Shown here: positions 21,946 through 33,779 of the stretch, in pieces
Layout of the letters: each line of letters opens with the position of its first letter
Numbering within the stretch: position 1 is the stretch's first letter
Assembly (NCBI GenBank): GCA_008729055.1
Contig: SDUX01000003.1
Location: 186,001-250,000, forward strand
Direction: 5' to 3'
Length of the DNA: 64,000 nt
Source: Pyropia haitanensis
Taxonomy: Eukaryota > Rhodophyta > Bangiophyceae > Bangiales > Bangiaceae
Translations under genes and position numbers: made by a program
The notes under the pieces: generated by a model
The model's input: the letters and a program-made list of their open reading frames with translations, nothing else
Databases searched by the model: none
Told to the model about the DNA's origin: nothing

Positions 21946-22395
21946 GGGCGGCGGTGGGTTGGGGGGGGGGCGGCTCGTGCCGCTGCACTCGCGGCCAGTC
22001 ACCAATGGCATGCGCTGCCCTACCGTCACCAACTGGCTGGCTCGTCGGAGAGACGGGGGCGGGAAGCGGATGGCTGGTGGAAGCAGATGGCTGGGGTCAA
22101 GCTCATCGACACGCCACGCGGTGCGGGCACGACCGTTGGGGACTCTGCGGCGGCGACGCGGTAGGGGGATGAGGTGGCGGCAGCCGAGCCACCACCTCCC
22201 AACGATGAGATCAAAAACGTCAGGATGACTGTTGGCTGGCGGGCTGAATGCCCCACGAAAGTTGACGCACCCAAACCGCCGCTCCCTACTCGCGCGCCCG
22301 CCTACTACCTACCGCCACCGCTCCTGCCCGTGGCCTTGCCTCCGTCCACCCCCCCCCCCCCTTCCCCACGCTCGCCCCACTCCCTGCATCCACTG
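21946..22395. other. Region between convergent genes
   Basis: The 3' flank of the plastid-type gene faces the 3' end of the zinc-finger gene. A C run of 10 lies at about 22351-22360. Nothing else is identified. Because of homopolymer runs the true stop of the zinc-finger gene could lie here, as far as 22305. Confidence 0.4.
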
Positions 22396-24266
22396 CTAGA
22401 GCCCCAGCGCGGCGGCGACCCCCCCCCCTTCCCGCTCCCCCCCCAGGTGCAGGGACACCCCCCACGAGTCCCCCACCCGGCCGTCCCGCCCGCGCCACCC
22501 GCCGCCGCCGCCGCCGTCACCCACCGCCGGCAGCGGCACCCCGTACTCGGCGGGCTGCACGGTCCCACCGCCGCCGCCGCCGCCGCCGCCGCCACTGGCG
22601 ACGCCGACGCCGCCGCCGCCGCCGCCCGCACCCCCGCCCGCGCCTGCATTCCCCCCCCACACGGTCGCCCACGCACCCCCGACGGGGCCGTAGCCGCCGC
22701 CGGCGGACGGTGCAGGCAGCAGCGGGTGCGGCGGCGGCATGCCGCCGCCCATGCCGCCGCCGCTGCCGCCGCCGGCGGTCGTCGGGGGCATGCCCAGCGG
22801 CGGCAGCAGCGGGTGGTGGCCGCCGCCCGGCGCCGTGGCGGTGACCCCGGCGGTGGGCGCCCCCCCCCCCCCCCCGTACGCCGACGGCGGTGGCAGCGGC
22901 GACGGCGTTGGCGACGACGACGGGTCCCCCCCCCCCCACCGTGGCCGCCGCCGCCCTCCCCCCCGTGCACCGCGCGGAGGTGCATGCGCAGCGGGCGCTT
23001 CCCCCCAAACGCCGCGCCACACACGCCACACCCGTACGGCCGGCGCTTCTCGTGTACCGTCGCGACGTGCACCGCGAGGTTGTCCTTGCGGCCAAACGCG
23101 CGCGCGCACGCGGTGCAGCCGTACGGCCGCTCCCGTGCGTGGACGGACGAGACGTGCCGCGCGAGGCTGCCGCGCTGGCCAAACGCCGCCGCGCAGGCGG
23201 GGCAGCCAAAGGGGCGGTGCTGCTGGTGCACGCGGCTGATGTGCCGGTTGAGGCTGCTGACGCCGGAGAAGGTGCGGCCGCACGGCACGCACGGCACGCG
23301 GGGGCGGGGGGTGGGGGGGTGCGCCGCGGTGGGGGGGTCCCGCGGCTCCGACGCCCGCGGCCGGGGGACGACCACCATGGGCGGCGGGCCGAGGTCACCG
23401 GGCCGGCCGCCGCCGCCGCCGCCGCCGCCGCCCCACCCGCCACGGGGCGCGCCCGCCATGGCCGCAGCCGGCGCCGACGCGGGGGCAGACGCCGGCGGCG
23501 CGCCGCCGCCGACGCCGCCGCCCATCCCCCCGCCGTACGGGGACGGCGTCAGCGACGCGACCGACGCCGACGCGGGCCGCCCCGTCGGCGACGGCGACGG
23601 GCTGCCCCAGCGGGTGCCGAGGAGGGAGGAGCTGGGGATGTCGAGCGGCGGCACCGCCGCGGCCACCGCCGCCGCGGCCGCCGCGGCGCCCGCCGGCGGC
23701 GGCACCGCCGACAGGCCGGGGACGCCGCGCGGCCCGCCGCCGCCACCATAGCCGCCGCCACTGCCGCCGCCGCTGCCACCGCCGCCCCCACCCGCCGCCG
23801 CCCGTGACGCGGACGACTCGGTGGTGGTGCTTGTCGACGGCGCCGTCGATGGCGCCTTGGCGGCGACGGGCAACGGTCCCCACAGGGGCGGACACTCCTC
23901 TGCCACCCACCCACCCGCGACGCCGCCGCCGGCGTGACTGGCGGCCGCGTCCGCGGCCGACGAGGGGTGGTGCGGGCCGCCACCCGCACCGCTGCCGCCG
24001 CCGCCGCCCGACGCGGCCGCGACGGCGGCGGCGGCGGTCTCTGAGTGGCTGACTGGGCTGGACGGGTCGTCGTCCTTGGGGAGGCCCAGGCAGCCGAGGC
24101 CGCCGCCGCCACTGCCGCCACCGCCGCCGCCACCGCCACTGCCACCGCCGCCGCCGTCGAGGCCGGGGCTCCCGCCGCCGGCGTTGAGCACCGCCAGGCA
24201 GTCGGAGATGGACCACCCCGAGCTGGGGGGGGGGACCGCCTCACCCACTAGCCGGGACACGTCCAT
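22396..24266 (-). CDS. C2H2 zinc-finger protein with four fingers
   Basis: The start ATG at 24266 has ACCATGG context (MDVSRLVGEAVPPP). The N-terminal 300 or so residues are Gly/Ser/Ala/Pro-rich. Four consecutive C2H2 fingers follow (about 23310-22975), each C-x2-C-x12-H-x4-H: CVPCGRTF..RHISRVH, CPACAAAF..RHVSSVH, CTACARAF..VHVATVH, CGVCGAAF..MHLRAVH. The linkers of the RPYGC type are those of DNA-binding arrays, so a nuclear transcription factor is likely. After the fingers a 12-base run at 22926-22937 separates two frames. The original frame turns Arg-rich (stop 22305), while the -1 neighbour reads as a Pro/Gly/Ser activation-type tail to a stop at 22396. I take the latter as the real C-terminus. 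Target genes are unknown. Confidence 0.8.
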
Positions 24267-27200
24267 GGTAGAGTGGAACCGCCCGCTAGACGTCGCCAGA
24301 CTTGGAAACAAGGACCTTGTCGATATGGTGTGGTCGTAGGCACAGAATGAACAGTAGACAAAGTACGTGGGAGGGACACAAGAGGTTGGGGAGGTGAGGT
24401 AGTGATGAGGGGAACCAAAGGGCCGAGGCGGGGGGTGGGGGGAGATGATGAGGGATGGGGAAGGGCACGCACAAAACAGCGGAGGGGAGGATGGGGGTGC
24501 AAAGGAAGGAGGCTGACGACAGGCAGCAGCGACGTGTCGACGCCACACGCCCGCTTCCGTGCGTCGGAGGGCCGGCGAGGACCGGCAGCGTCGCTCGCGT
24601 CGCGGATCGCGGCGAGGCACCAGCCGGTTTTAAAGACAGTGAGCGGCGCCCTCTTCCACGGGGATGCGGAGGCGGCAGCGGTGGATCCTCGCGGCTACGC
24701 GTGGGACACGCACCCCCTTGTGCCTGTGCCACCAGCAGCAGCGGTCGCTCTCCGGTAGTGACGCAAGCCCACGGGCGGCGGTGGGCGGGTGGGCGGGTGG
24801 GCGGGGGGGCAGGGGGGGGGTGGGCCCATCGGCTGGCCGCCGCAGGCGTGACGCTGCCGTCGGCCGCACGCCGCCGCTGCCCAGCCCTGGGAAATCAAGC
24901 TGGCACACTCTCAGAAAGGGGGGGGCGAGCATCGTAACGCGCCCCGGTAGAATAGACGCCTCCCACTGCCGCGCCGCGGGGCCGGCCCACACCGCCTATG
25001 ACGCATCGCGCACGTTTGGTGGTAGCAGCCTGCGCGGACTGGGTGGTGGAGGCGGCGGGGGGGGGGTGGCCGGCCAGAGGAGCCCGTCAGACGGCCCGCC
25101 GCAGCCGCAGGCCGCAGCCGCAGCTGCGTAGGGGGCGCTCGCCCGGGGTCGTGTCGGGGGCGCCCGCCCGGGGCCAAGCAGGTGCGAGCAGCGGAGGGCG
25201 TTGCGCAACGCTCCCTCTCAAACTCACCCCTCCCCCCCACTGCACGGATATCCCTTTCGCCTCTTGCCGCGCCCGATTGAGCCCTGGGGGGGGGGGGGTG
25301 GGCTCGAACACCATTGACTGCCTGTGGTGGGGCCACCTTGCCTTTCTCTACCTCCCAGACCGCAGTCCTCTCCGCATGACGCTCCTGGAGGGGAAGGCGG
25401 GGGCACAACGACGTAAGTGGTGCGACTGGTGTCCGCGGCGGCGGCCAGCCGTCGCGCTTGGCAGACCAAAGAAAAAAAAAAAGAAAAAAAGAAAGCAAAT
25501 CCGGACGCGTTGACGGCCGCCGACAGGCCCGGCGCGAGCGGCGAGACGCGGCCGCGCGCACGCAGGCACAGTCGCTCCCGCTCCACCACGCGTGGTCACC
25601 CACCGGCGGGCTGCGCGCCCCAGCAGCGCAACCGCGAGGGACCCTCCCCCGCCACCGCAGCCGCAGCCACCCCCCGCGATGCCGGCCGTGCGCACATCGC
25701 CGCTGGCAGCGAGACGTGACACCACGGAGGCCGCGTGTGAGCGTTCGGGGCACGCCCCCAGCCCACCCACCGACGAAGCCACCAGCCCAGGGGGAAGACT
25801 CCTTGACAAACCGACCCCCACCGCAGAGGCGACAGTGAGCCGTGTGCACGGACGACAGGGCAGGTCGGGCGGGGCGAGCTGGGTTGAGCGCAGACGCGAC
25901 AGGGGGGGTGAGTGCGGCCTATCGAATACACGCAGCGCAGCGTACAACGGGAGGAGCCCCGCCGGCTGGCTTGCTCCCCGGTCACCCCCGTGGCGACGTT
26001 GTAGTGCTGGCGCGATGGCAAGGCCCCCGAGTCTCGTCAGAAAAGGGAAACCGCGATCGGCCTGGGGGAACGGCTGGAGGGGGCCGCGAGACCCACGCGA
26101 CCCCTCGCACGCCCCTCTCCCGCCGCCCGTTGTGCGGCTCTGTTGTGGCCGCCGATGCGCCTTCGAGTTCGATCCGGACCGGCGGTCGGGCGGGGTGCGT
26201 AGCGGGCCCCGCGCGCGGCGGCTGGATCAGTCCCGTGAAATCACTGGCAGGGCGGCGGCGCCCGAGCGGGCCCGTCAGACGGGCAGTCGCAGCAGCGGCC
26301 AGGGACGGGGAGGAGTGTCCCACGTGGGGCGGCGGGGTCGCCTCTCTTGCAAGGCCCCTCCACCATGCTCGACCAACCACGCGCCCACGTCCAGACGCGC
26401 GCCTACACTGCGTGGGCCTCGCCACGCCTCGCGATCGCTACCAGGCAGATGAGAGGACATGACTGTGTGGGCCGCCAGAAAGGTCCCCCCCACAGAGTCC
26501 CTGCCGCAGTGTACCAGGCGTGGCTTGAGGAGCTACGGACTCGGGGCGACGCATGGTGCAGGTGGGAGGCCCTCGTGCGGGGGGCTTCCCGTGGGTCTGC
26601 TCGCCATTTGTGCTGGCACAGCTGGGGGCGGCAGGTGACCGCGCGTGGCGGGAAGGCCCCTGCAGCGATCAACCAGCCGCGACCTCCCCGGCGAGCCCTA
26701 CGCAAGGGGCCAGACGCTCACGTGACGTCAGTGCAGGACAGCAGACGGCAGCGTTCTAGCTGGTGGTGTTACCTTGACGCTGGTGCCCTGTCCCCCCTCG
26801 CCACGCGTCCATCCACGGTGGTCGGCAGTCCACAAACTGCGAGGGGACAACAGAGAGTTGGTGGAGGCGAGAGCGGGCCATCGACTTTGCGGCTCACGGG
26901 CGCTCCAGCTCGCCTTCCATGCAGCGAGTGTCCCACCAGCTGTCACAAGTGGCAGAACATAGAGCACTTCCGCAGCGCCAAAAAAAGAACCACGGCCGCA
27001 CCTGGCCCGCGGGCGGGCCCTCCCAGTGCGCCCGTCCAGAGGCCAAGTTGGTGCGCCGCAGCCGCGCTAGTGGCACTGGAGCGTTGACTCATGTGCGTGG
27101 GCGGCGTGGAGGATCAGGATGGGCTGTGCGTGCTGGAGTGGGGTGGATGGCCGCACGCACCGGGGGGTCGGTGCTCCCGGCAAACAGCCCAGCGTAGACA

Positions 27201-28812
27201 TCAATGGCACCTCTTGACTCACAAGATGGCAGGTCCATAGCACGTCGGCCCCCCCGCTCCGTCAACCGTCGGATGTAGACCAGAAACGTGGTGGCGCGGA
27301 CGGGGTCAGCGACGGCGCGGCTGCAAGCGCCGTTGGCCACCGGGCCGGCACTTCTTGGTCGTGGCCGCCCCGTCGGCTGCCGACCAAGGAACGCGTGGAC
27401 TCGTCCCTGGGGTGGTGAGGGCCTCCGGGGACACGCCCAGTAGCCGTTGCATCCGTACTGGTGCCGTGGTCTTATCGCGCACCCGCACAGCGACGGGGCG
27501 GAGGGCGGAGCACAGGGGAACAGGAGGGCTTCGGGATGTTCGGAGCGGGTGTCAGACTGTCTAGATTTGCGGTCAGCTGAGGTGAGGGACGGACCTTCAA
27601 CGGGTGGTGGGCACAGCTTGTGCGCAGAGCGACGGGAGGGGGGGGGGGGGTGGGTTGCGGTGGACGGCGTGGGAGCCTTCCCTTCCACAGTCAAGCGTGT
27701 CAGACAACGTAGGGTGGACAGCGATGCGTGACTGATGAGTCGAGGCAAGGACAGGAACAACAGAAAGACCGCCCGCCGCGCGGCTGGCCTTCCGCGGCTC
27801 GGACGAGGGTGGAGGCACCTGCCCCACGTCAGAGTAGCTATCTTTCTTAAGGGGGGATTGTCGCTCACCTACGCTCGACACTCGCACCCCTCCTCCATCA
27901 TTCGTGCGGGCTTGTCGGTGCCAGTCCTACACCTCGTGCCTCTCCTACTCTCCTCCCACTGCGCCTAGCCTACTCTTCGTGGGATGCAACCCCCGACTCT
28001 CCTCGACGGACACCGTCACGGATGTCTGCTAGTGTCGAATGACGGGTCCGCACTATTATTACACGCTCGCCTCCCCTGGTCCCAAATGTGAGTAGGGGTG
28101 GGGCGTTGCCAAGCGGGGCTGCTCAGCGTCGTGCCAGCTACGCTTGTTCCGCAGACGGACGTCTAGGTAGGAAGGTGAGGCCCACAAGATAAACAGAGTC
28201 CCTCGATGTACAGACGTGGGGGTTGCCACCGACCAAGAACACGCGCGAGAGGATGGAGGCGGCGCATGCGTCATTGGCGGCGGGCATCCACGCCAACGGC
28301 TGGTGCGCCGCCCTTTTTCAGTTCCCCACCGCCGCGCGGGGCCACCCAGTGCGGGGAAGGGTGGGGCTCGGGGGGTACACTCGTGGATGACCCGTCGTCG
28401 CGGGCGAGCCCGCTACGTTGGCTCCGCGGGCGGCGGCCGCGGGCGCTTTGTCCCTGGAGGGCCCTTTTCGTTTTTGTGGGGGGCACACGCGTGGGCGTCG
28501 GCGGTCCGCTCCGCGGTCAGCGGCAGGGGGGGGGTGGACTTCCTGGAGCGGCCGTGGAACAAGTCCGCAGGATGACCATCCCAGCAGAGATCTCATCCCC
28601 CCTTGCGCTCACTGACGATGCCGGCCGCTCGGCTGACAACCACCAGGCAGCAGTCGTCACCCTTGGACCCCGCCCGTGACACCGTCGGTCCCCGACTCTC
28701 CCATCCAGTCCGTCCCCGCGACCCCCACTCCCCGTCCCCTCCCCCCCACTCGTCCCCTCCCCCCTACTCGTCCCCTCCCCCCTACTCGTCCTTCCCCACT
28801 CCCCGCTTAAAC
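24267..28812. other. Long intergenic region without recognisable genes
   Basis: Many short frames exist but none resembles a known family or shows steady codon bias. Plus-strand frames at 25592-26452 and 26347-27087 and the minus frame at 27089-27868 are the longest candidates. They are Arg/Pro-rich, with no domain seen. An A-rich run lies at about 25470-25495. A direct repeat of CCCCTCCCCCCTACTCGT-like 17-mers occurs at 28736-28795. GC is lower than in neighbouring genes, so decayed transposons are possible but not shown. Confidence 0.5.
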
Positions 28813-31158
28813 TCATCGCGTCCGCCCATCGGTCACCAGCGACAGCTGCGGGTGGGCGGCCAGCACCGCCATCAGCGCCGGGTGCGTGGGCGTAAAGCCC
28901 GCGCACCGGCGGATGGTAACGCGACGGAGGGTGGCCGCCAGGCCCGCCATCCCCGCCGCCAGCACCGCCTCGGCGCCGGCCGTCCGGAGTGGCGACCCGT
29001 GCTCCCACACCAGCTCGACGAGGCCTACAGGGTGGCCGCCACTGCCGCCGCGACCGCCACCGCCACCACCACCACCACCGCCACTGCCACTGCCGCCGCC
29101 ACCGCTACCGCCAACGCCACCGCCAACGCCACCGTCGCCGACGCCGTCACCGCCGCCCATCGCCCGTGTGCCTTCTGGGCCCGCTGCGGCGGCCGCGGCG
29201 GCAGCGTCGGCAGTCCCCACCGCCGGCGGGGCGTTCCCCCCGAGGAGGCTGCCAAAAAACGCGGCGAGGTCGTCCACGTCCCACATTGCCGCCTCCACCT
29301 CGAGCCGCACCAGCCGGCGGGGCGCCCACCCCCCCCCCCCGGCGAGCCGCGGCGGCAGCCGCGTCACGTGGAGGACGGCCAGGTCGGCGGCGGAGGCGAG
29401 CGCCGCCCAGCCGCGCGCGTCGAGGCCGCGGCCGTCGCGGATGACGAGCGACCGCAGCCCCGCCGCGGCGTCGGTGCCCAGCAGCGTCGTCACGTCCGCG
29501 GGCGTGATGCTGTGGCCCCACTCGACGTGCGCGGGCAGTGTGCTGCTGCCGCCGCCGCGCGCGGGGGGGGAGGGGGGCGCCGCACCCACGGTCCCCGCGG
29601 CAACGGCAGGGGCAGCAGCCGCGGCGGCGGCGGCGGCACCAGCCGCCGCCACGGCGGCCGCGGCAGCCGCGACGCCAACGACTCCCGACGCGCCCGCGGC
29701 CGCCGTCAGCGGCTCCTCCCCCACCCCCCGGAGGGCGTCGGCGGCGCCCTGCCGGGCGAGCGCGCCGCCGCCGCCGCCCCCAGGCAGTGTGGGGAGCCAC
29801 GGGAGGACGAGCCGTGCCAGCACCCGCGGCCGCAGCGCGCGCACCAGCGACGCAACCCCCCCCGGGCTCACGCCCGAGCACCCGTACAAGTCCACCACCC
29901 GCAGCCGGCGGAGGCCGCCCCCGTCTCTGACCCCGGCGGCACCCCCCCCGCCCGCCGGGGTCTGCGGGCCGCCACCCGCGGCCGCGGCGGCGGTGGTCAG
30001 CGCGGCCAGCGCCGTGTCGTCAATCCCCGCGTGGGGCAGGAGTAGGCACGTGAGTGCCGGCGCGGCGGCCGGCACGACGGCCAGGTCGGCCGCCCGCAGC
30101 CGCGCCGCGACCGACAGGTGCGTCAGCACGGGCCAGCGGCGGCCGGCGGGGAAGAGCGTCGGCAGCAGCGGGCTCGCCGCCGGCCGCGTCGGCCGGTCCA
30201 CCCGCAGATGCGCGAGCGTCGGCGCCACCGCCGCGAGCAGCGCCGCCGCGGCGGCGGGGCCCGCCAGCGCCGCGGCGCCGAGGTGCAGCCGCCGTAGCGG
30301 TACGGGGGTGGGGGGCGGTGGCGGCACCAGCAAAGCGCCAAGCGCGGGCGGCCTGGGCGGAGGGGCGCCTGCCGCTGCCGCCACCGTCGCTGCCGCGGCC
30401 GCCGCGGCCGCCCCGGGACGGCCGCCCGGCGCGCCGGGCGGGTCCGTGCCGGCGGCAACGCCGCCGGCGGCCACGTCCGCGGCGGGTACGCCCTTCAGGG
30501 CGGCGAGGAGTGGCGGCGACAGCGGCACCCCCTCCAGCCGGACGTCGGTCAGCGGCAGCGCCGAGACGAGCGCGGCGCCGACGGCGCCGCCCTCCCCGTC
30601 CGCCGCGGGCGGGCCGCCCACCACGTACCGACGGCCGCCCAGGTGCAGGCGGTGGACGTTCCCGAGGCGCCCCACCGTTGCCACCACCGCCGCCGCCGCC
30701 GCAGCCGCCGCCGCCGCCGCCGCCGTCGCGTCCACGTCCGCGTCCGCGCCGGCCGACGACGGCAACGGCGGTTCGTCGAGCAGCACCACCGACGGCGCGG
30801 CGGTAACCGCCGCTCGCGTCGCGCGGCACGCGCCGCGGAGGCCCGCCCCGGCCGCCCACGTTGCCGCGTCGACGGCCACATCCCCCAGCGGCGGCACCGT
30901 CGGCGGCCGTCGCACGGCGGCACCGCCGCGCCCGCCGCTGCCGCGGCCGCTGCTGCCGCCACTGTCGCTGCCGCTGCTACTGCCGCTGCCGCCACTGGTG
31001 GCGGGCGGGCTCCAACAGAAAGCGCCGCCCCCCGCCGCCGCCCCGCCCACGCCACCTCGCGTGCACCGGCGGCGGCCGCTGTCACAGCCCGACGCGGTCG
31101 GCGACAGCCGCAGACCGCCGAGGCACAGGTCATTGCCATCGTCCGAGCCGGCCCCACC

Positions 31159-31195
<37 letters not shown>

Positions 31196-31500
31196 AGTCC
31201 TCCCAACCCCGCGTCACCAGCGTCGGCGGCGGCGGAGGCGCCGCCGCCGACGGCGGCAAAGGGGGCGTCGGCGGCCGCCGCGTCCGCGTCCGGGTCGCCG
31301 TCCTCCCCGTCCTCGTCGACCGCCGCCGCGGCGGCGGCGTCGGTGGCGGCGGCGGCGAGCACGCGCGCGGCGATGAGCGTCAGCGCGTCGGCGGGGAGGT
31401 CGAGCAGCGTCAGCGTCGGGGAGACGGCGGCTGCGACGGGGGTGGGGGGGGGGGGGAGGGGGGGGGCGGTGGTGGGGGCATGGCCGCCATTACTGTCCAT
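28813..31500 (-). CDS. F-box and leucine-rich-repeat-like protein
   Basis: 895 aa from the ATG at 31500 (GCCATGG context), single exon. Near the N-terminus TLLDLPADALTLIAARVL matches the first half of an F-box. The second half appears as GLRGACRATRAAV about 190 residues later, after Ala/Gly/Asp-rich insertions. The rest contains repeated leucine-rich units (LHLGGRRYV, LTDVRLEGVPLSPPLLAAL, LTHLSVAARLRAADLAVV, LTCLLLPHAGIDDTALAAL, LRVVDLYGCSGVSPGGVASL) of the cysteine-containing/RI type found in SCF substrate receptors. Predicted role: adaptor that brings a target protein to an SCF ubiquitin ligase through Skp1. Long poly-Ala and poly-Gly inserts make the length unusual. Confidence 0.75.
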
Positions 31501-33296
31501 GGCGAAAAGGAGGGGGGGGGGGGGGGCGGTAGGGAGGGGAGAGAACGGCAGGGGACAGGAAGAGAGAGCGGGGGGGGAGGGGGGGGGGGGGCGGTTGCTC
31601 GCCGACGGCTGTGCGCAGCGGCTGGCAGTGGCGGCGGCGGCCGCGCCCTGCGCGAACAAGAATGGGCCGGCGGCGGGGAGTGGCAACGACGGCAGGGTTC
31701 CCTGCCGTCCCGGGACGAGCGTGGGAGCGGAGCGGGAGGGGGGGACGCCTCAACAAGTGGCCGCCACGCCCACGGCGCAGCGTGTAGGACGGCGAGAGAG
31801 CAGCGCCACGCGGGTGGACTCGGGGGGGGGACGTCGTCGCGGCCGCGAGGACGCACAGGCACGCCGGGGCCAGCCGCCGTCACCACCGCCCTCGTCCAAG
31901 CTCGGCACTAGCCCACCGCCGCCGCAGCCGCGGCCGTAGGCCAGGCCGTTGCCGTCCGTGGCTGCGCACGCGCTGATGAGTCACGACCGCGGAGGGGTGA
32001 GGGGGGCCCCCGGCGGCCGGGGGGAGCGGACTGAGGGAGGAGGGCGCGGGGAGGTGGTGGCGTGGCGGTGGCTGCCACAGCCGCCTTACCCCCCGCCCCC
32101 TCTGCGCAGCCGTCCCGGCGCGTGCGTGCTGTCCCGCGGGGTGGATGAGGCAGCCGGCGGGGCGAGCCGCCACGGCCCTGCGGCGTGGGGTGCTGGCGGA
32201 GGATCCACTGCACTACAACTGTAGCGCTACGACTGTCAGTGTGCGGGCGGACGTGGGCGCGCCAGGAGAGAGGACAGGATGGCAGTCCGGGACGATGCAG
32301 ATCTTCATTGCCCTAAGTACAGCTAACGATGCGTGGACGAGTTGAAAGAGTTCGTACGTTGGAATTTCTCCTGCTGTACTCGTCAGTTCACGTGGGAAAC
32401 TCCTCGGCTACGCCCTGTCCCAGTCCATGGATTCCGTCTGTACGTGAGCGTACTTCACTACTGACCTTCACGCCGTGGCTTGATCCCAGCGTGGCGACGT
32501 CCACGCGGGCGCCGCCGCCGTCGGCTGCGCGCGCCCGGAAGGAGGTGGCGTCGGAATGTTTCAAACTTGTGGTTTGTTTTTTGCTTTGAGAAACTCGCCA
32601 AATTTCCCTGTTTGAACAGCTCTGGGGGGCGCTTGATCGCATGTGATCCGACCCCCCCCCAGACGTGCTGTGGGGGGTTTGATACCTGGATAACATCCCT
32701 CCCAAAAATATGACTTCCGCTGCATGCCAAATGCCAAGGATGGCTTCTGGCTTTCAAGCCCAATCCACGTACTCACACCGGGCCCTTAGCGAGATGATCT
32801 GCCGGGAACGCGGCGTCGCCGCGAGCCACGCGCGCTGCTGAAGCGGACGCTATACCCGCAGCGCACCTCTCATTCGGGGGTCTGCCGCGACGGGCGCCGC
32901 CGCTCGTGTCGCCAAAAGCCGGCGGCACCCGCCGCGGCTGTGTCTGGTGCAGCGCCTGGCAACCAGCGGCCGGGCGCCGCGGCCGCGGCGGGTGCGGTCG
33001 TGACTGTCCGTCCTCTGCCCGACGCGTACGTCCACCGTACAGCAGCGCAACCCCCCCCCACCCCCCCCCCCCCCATGGCTGATTCACCCCTCTTCCCGGC
33101 GCACGCGCCAGTAGGCCGGCCGCACGCCCGTCGCCGCCGCCCCGCCCCGTGCGCCGCTGCGTTTTTCTTCGCGACCGCCACGGCGCGTGCGGCGCTGCGG
33201 CTGTTGTGGGGCGCGCCGTGACCCGTGCGGGCGTGTACGCCGCGCTCGATCCGCCAACGGCAGCGCACGCGCCCCGCCGCCGCGCCGACGATCGTC
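31501..33296. other. Intergenic region with a lower-GC patch
   Basis: The first 100 bases hold G runs and are the F-box gene leader. The stretch 32220-32790 is clearly lower in GC than its surroundings and has no convincing frame. C runs lie at 33050-33074. No RNA gene was recognised. Confidence 0.5.
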
Positions 33297-33480
33297 AGAA
33301 GTTGACGAAAACCTAACGAAGCCTGTTTTCGTCAGGGCTGCGCTAGGGGCTTCGTTTGTCTGGCGAACCGATTTCGTCAGGTTTTTCGTGAGGGGATGCT
33401 AGGCGAAAGAGGCCCAACGAACAGCCACGCTTGTTAGGTTGTCGCTAGGTGTTGCTGGGCGAGGGAAGAGGAGTAACTTG
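33297..33480. repeat. Palindromic repeat family E, copy 1
   Basis: Words such as AACCTAACGAAGC and its inverse GCTTGTTAGGTT, and GTTCGCCAG in inverted form, give a degenerate palindrome of about 150-180 bp. Similar words recur at 38925-39066. It may be an old MITE; ends and target duplication are not visible. Confidence 0.4.
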
Positions 33481-33534
33481 ATTGCCCGGCACACGCTGGC
33501 AACAGCCATCTGGCGGCAAAAGAACGTGACCGTT

Positions 33535-33735
33535 GACTGACAATTGGACGACTATGGAGAAAGTACATTCTGTTCTGATAGAGAGTCAATGACAAACTTA
33601 TGTTTCAGAGTAAGTTGCATTGTAAATTTTGGCAGAAGCAGATTACTTCAGATTGCTACACAAGAGTCTCAAGAATGTAGTCTTCGTAGTATGATGCGAT
33701 TGGCTCCCCAGCTTCACTTACAGTTTAGCTCCCCT
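33535..33735. other. AT-rich island
   Basis: Around 200 bp with far lower GC than the rest of the window and an abrupt change to GC-rich repeats at about 33735. No protein or RNA was recognised. It could be a transposon remnant or an organelle-derived insert. Confidence 0.5.
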
Positions 33736-33779
33736 CGATGTCAAACCAACGTGTCACACGTGTCCCCCGAGGAGGACGC

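Noticed and set aside
26165..26180. GAGTTCGATCC as a possible tRNA B box
   Set aside because: No A box or cloverleaf could be built around it.
24267..28812. Several 200-300 aa frames on both strands
   Set aside because: No family resemblance, mixed Arg/Pro-rich composition and no supporting splice or start signals strong enough to call genes.
30054..31939. Plus-strand Ala/Arg-rich frames opposite the F-box/LRR gene
   Set aside because: They mirror GCC-rich codons of the minus-strand gene, which has leucine-rich repeats and an F-box-like start.
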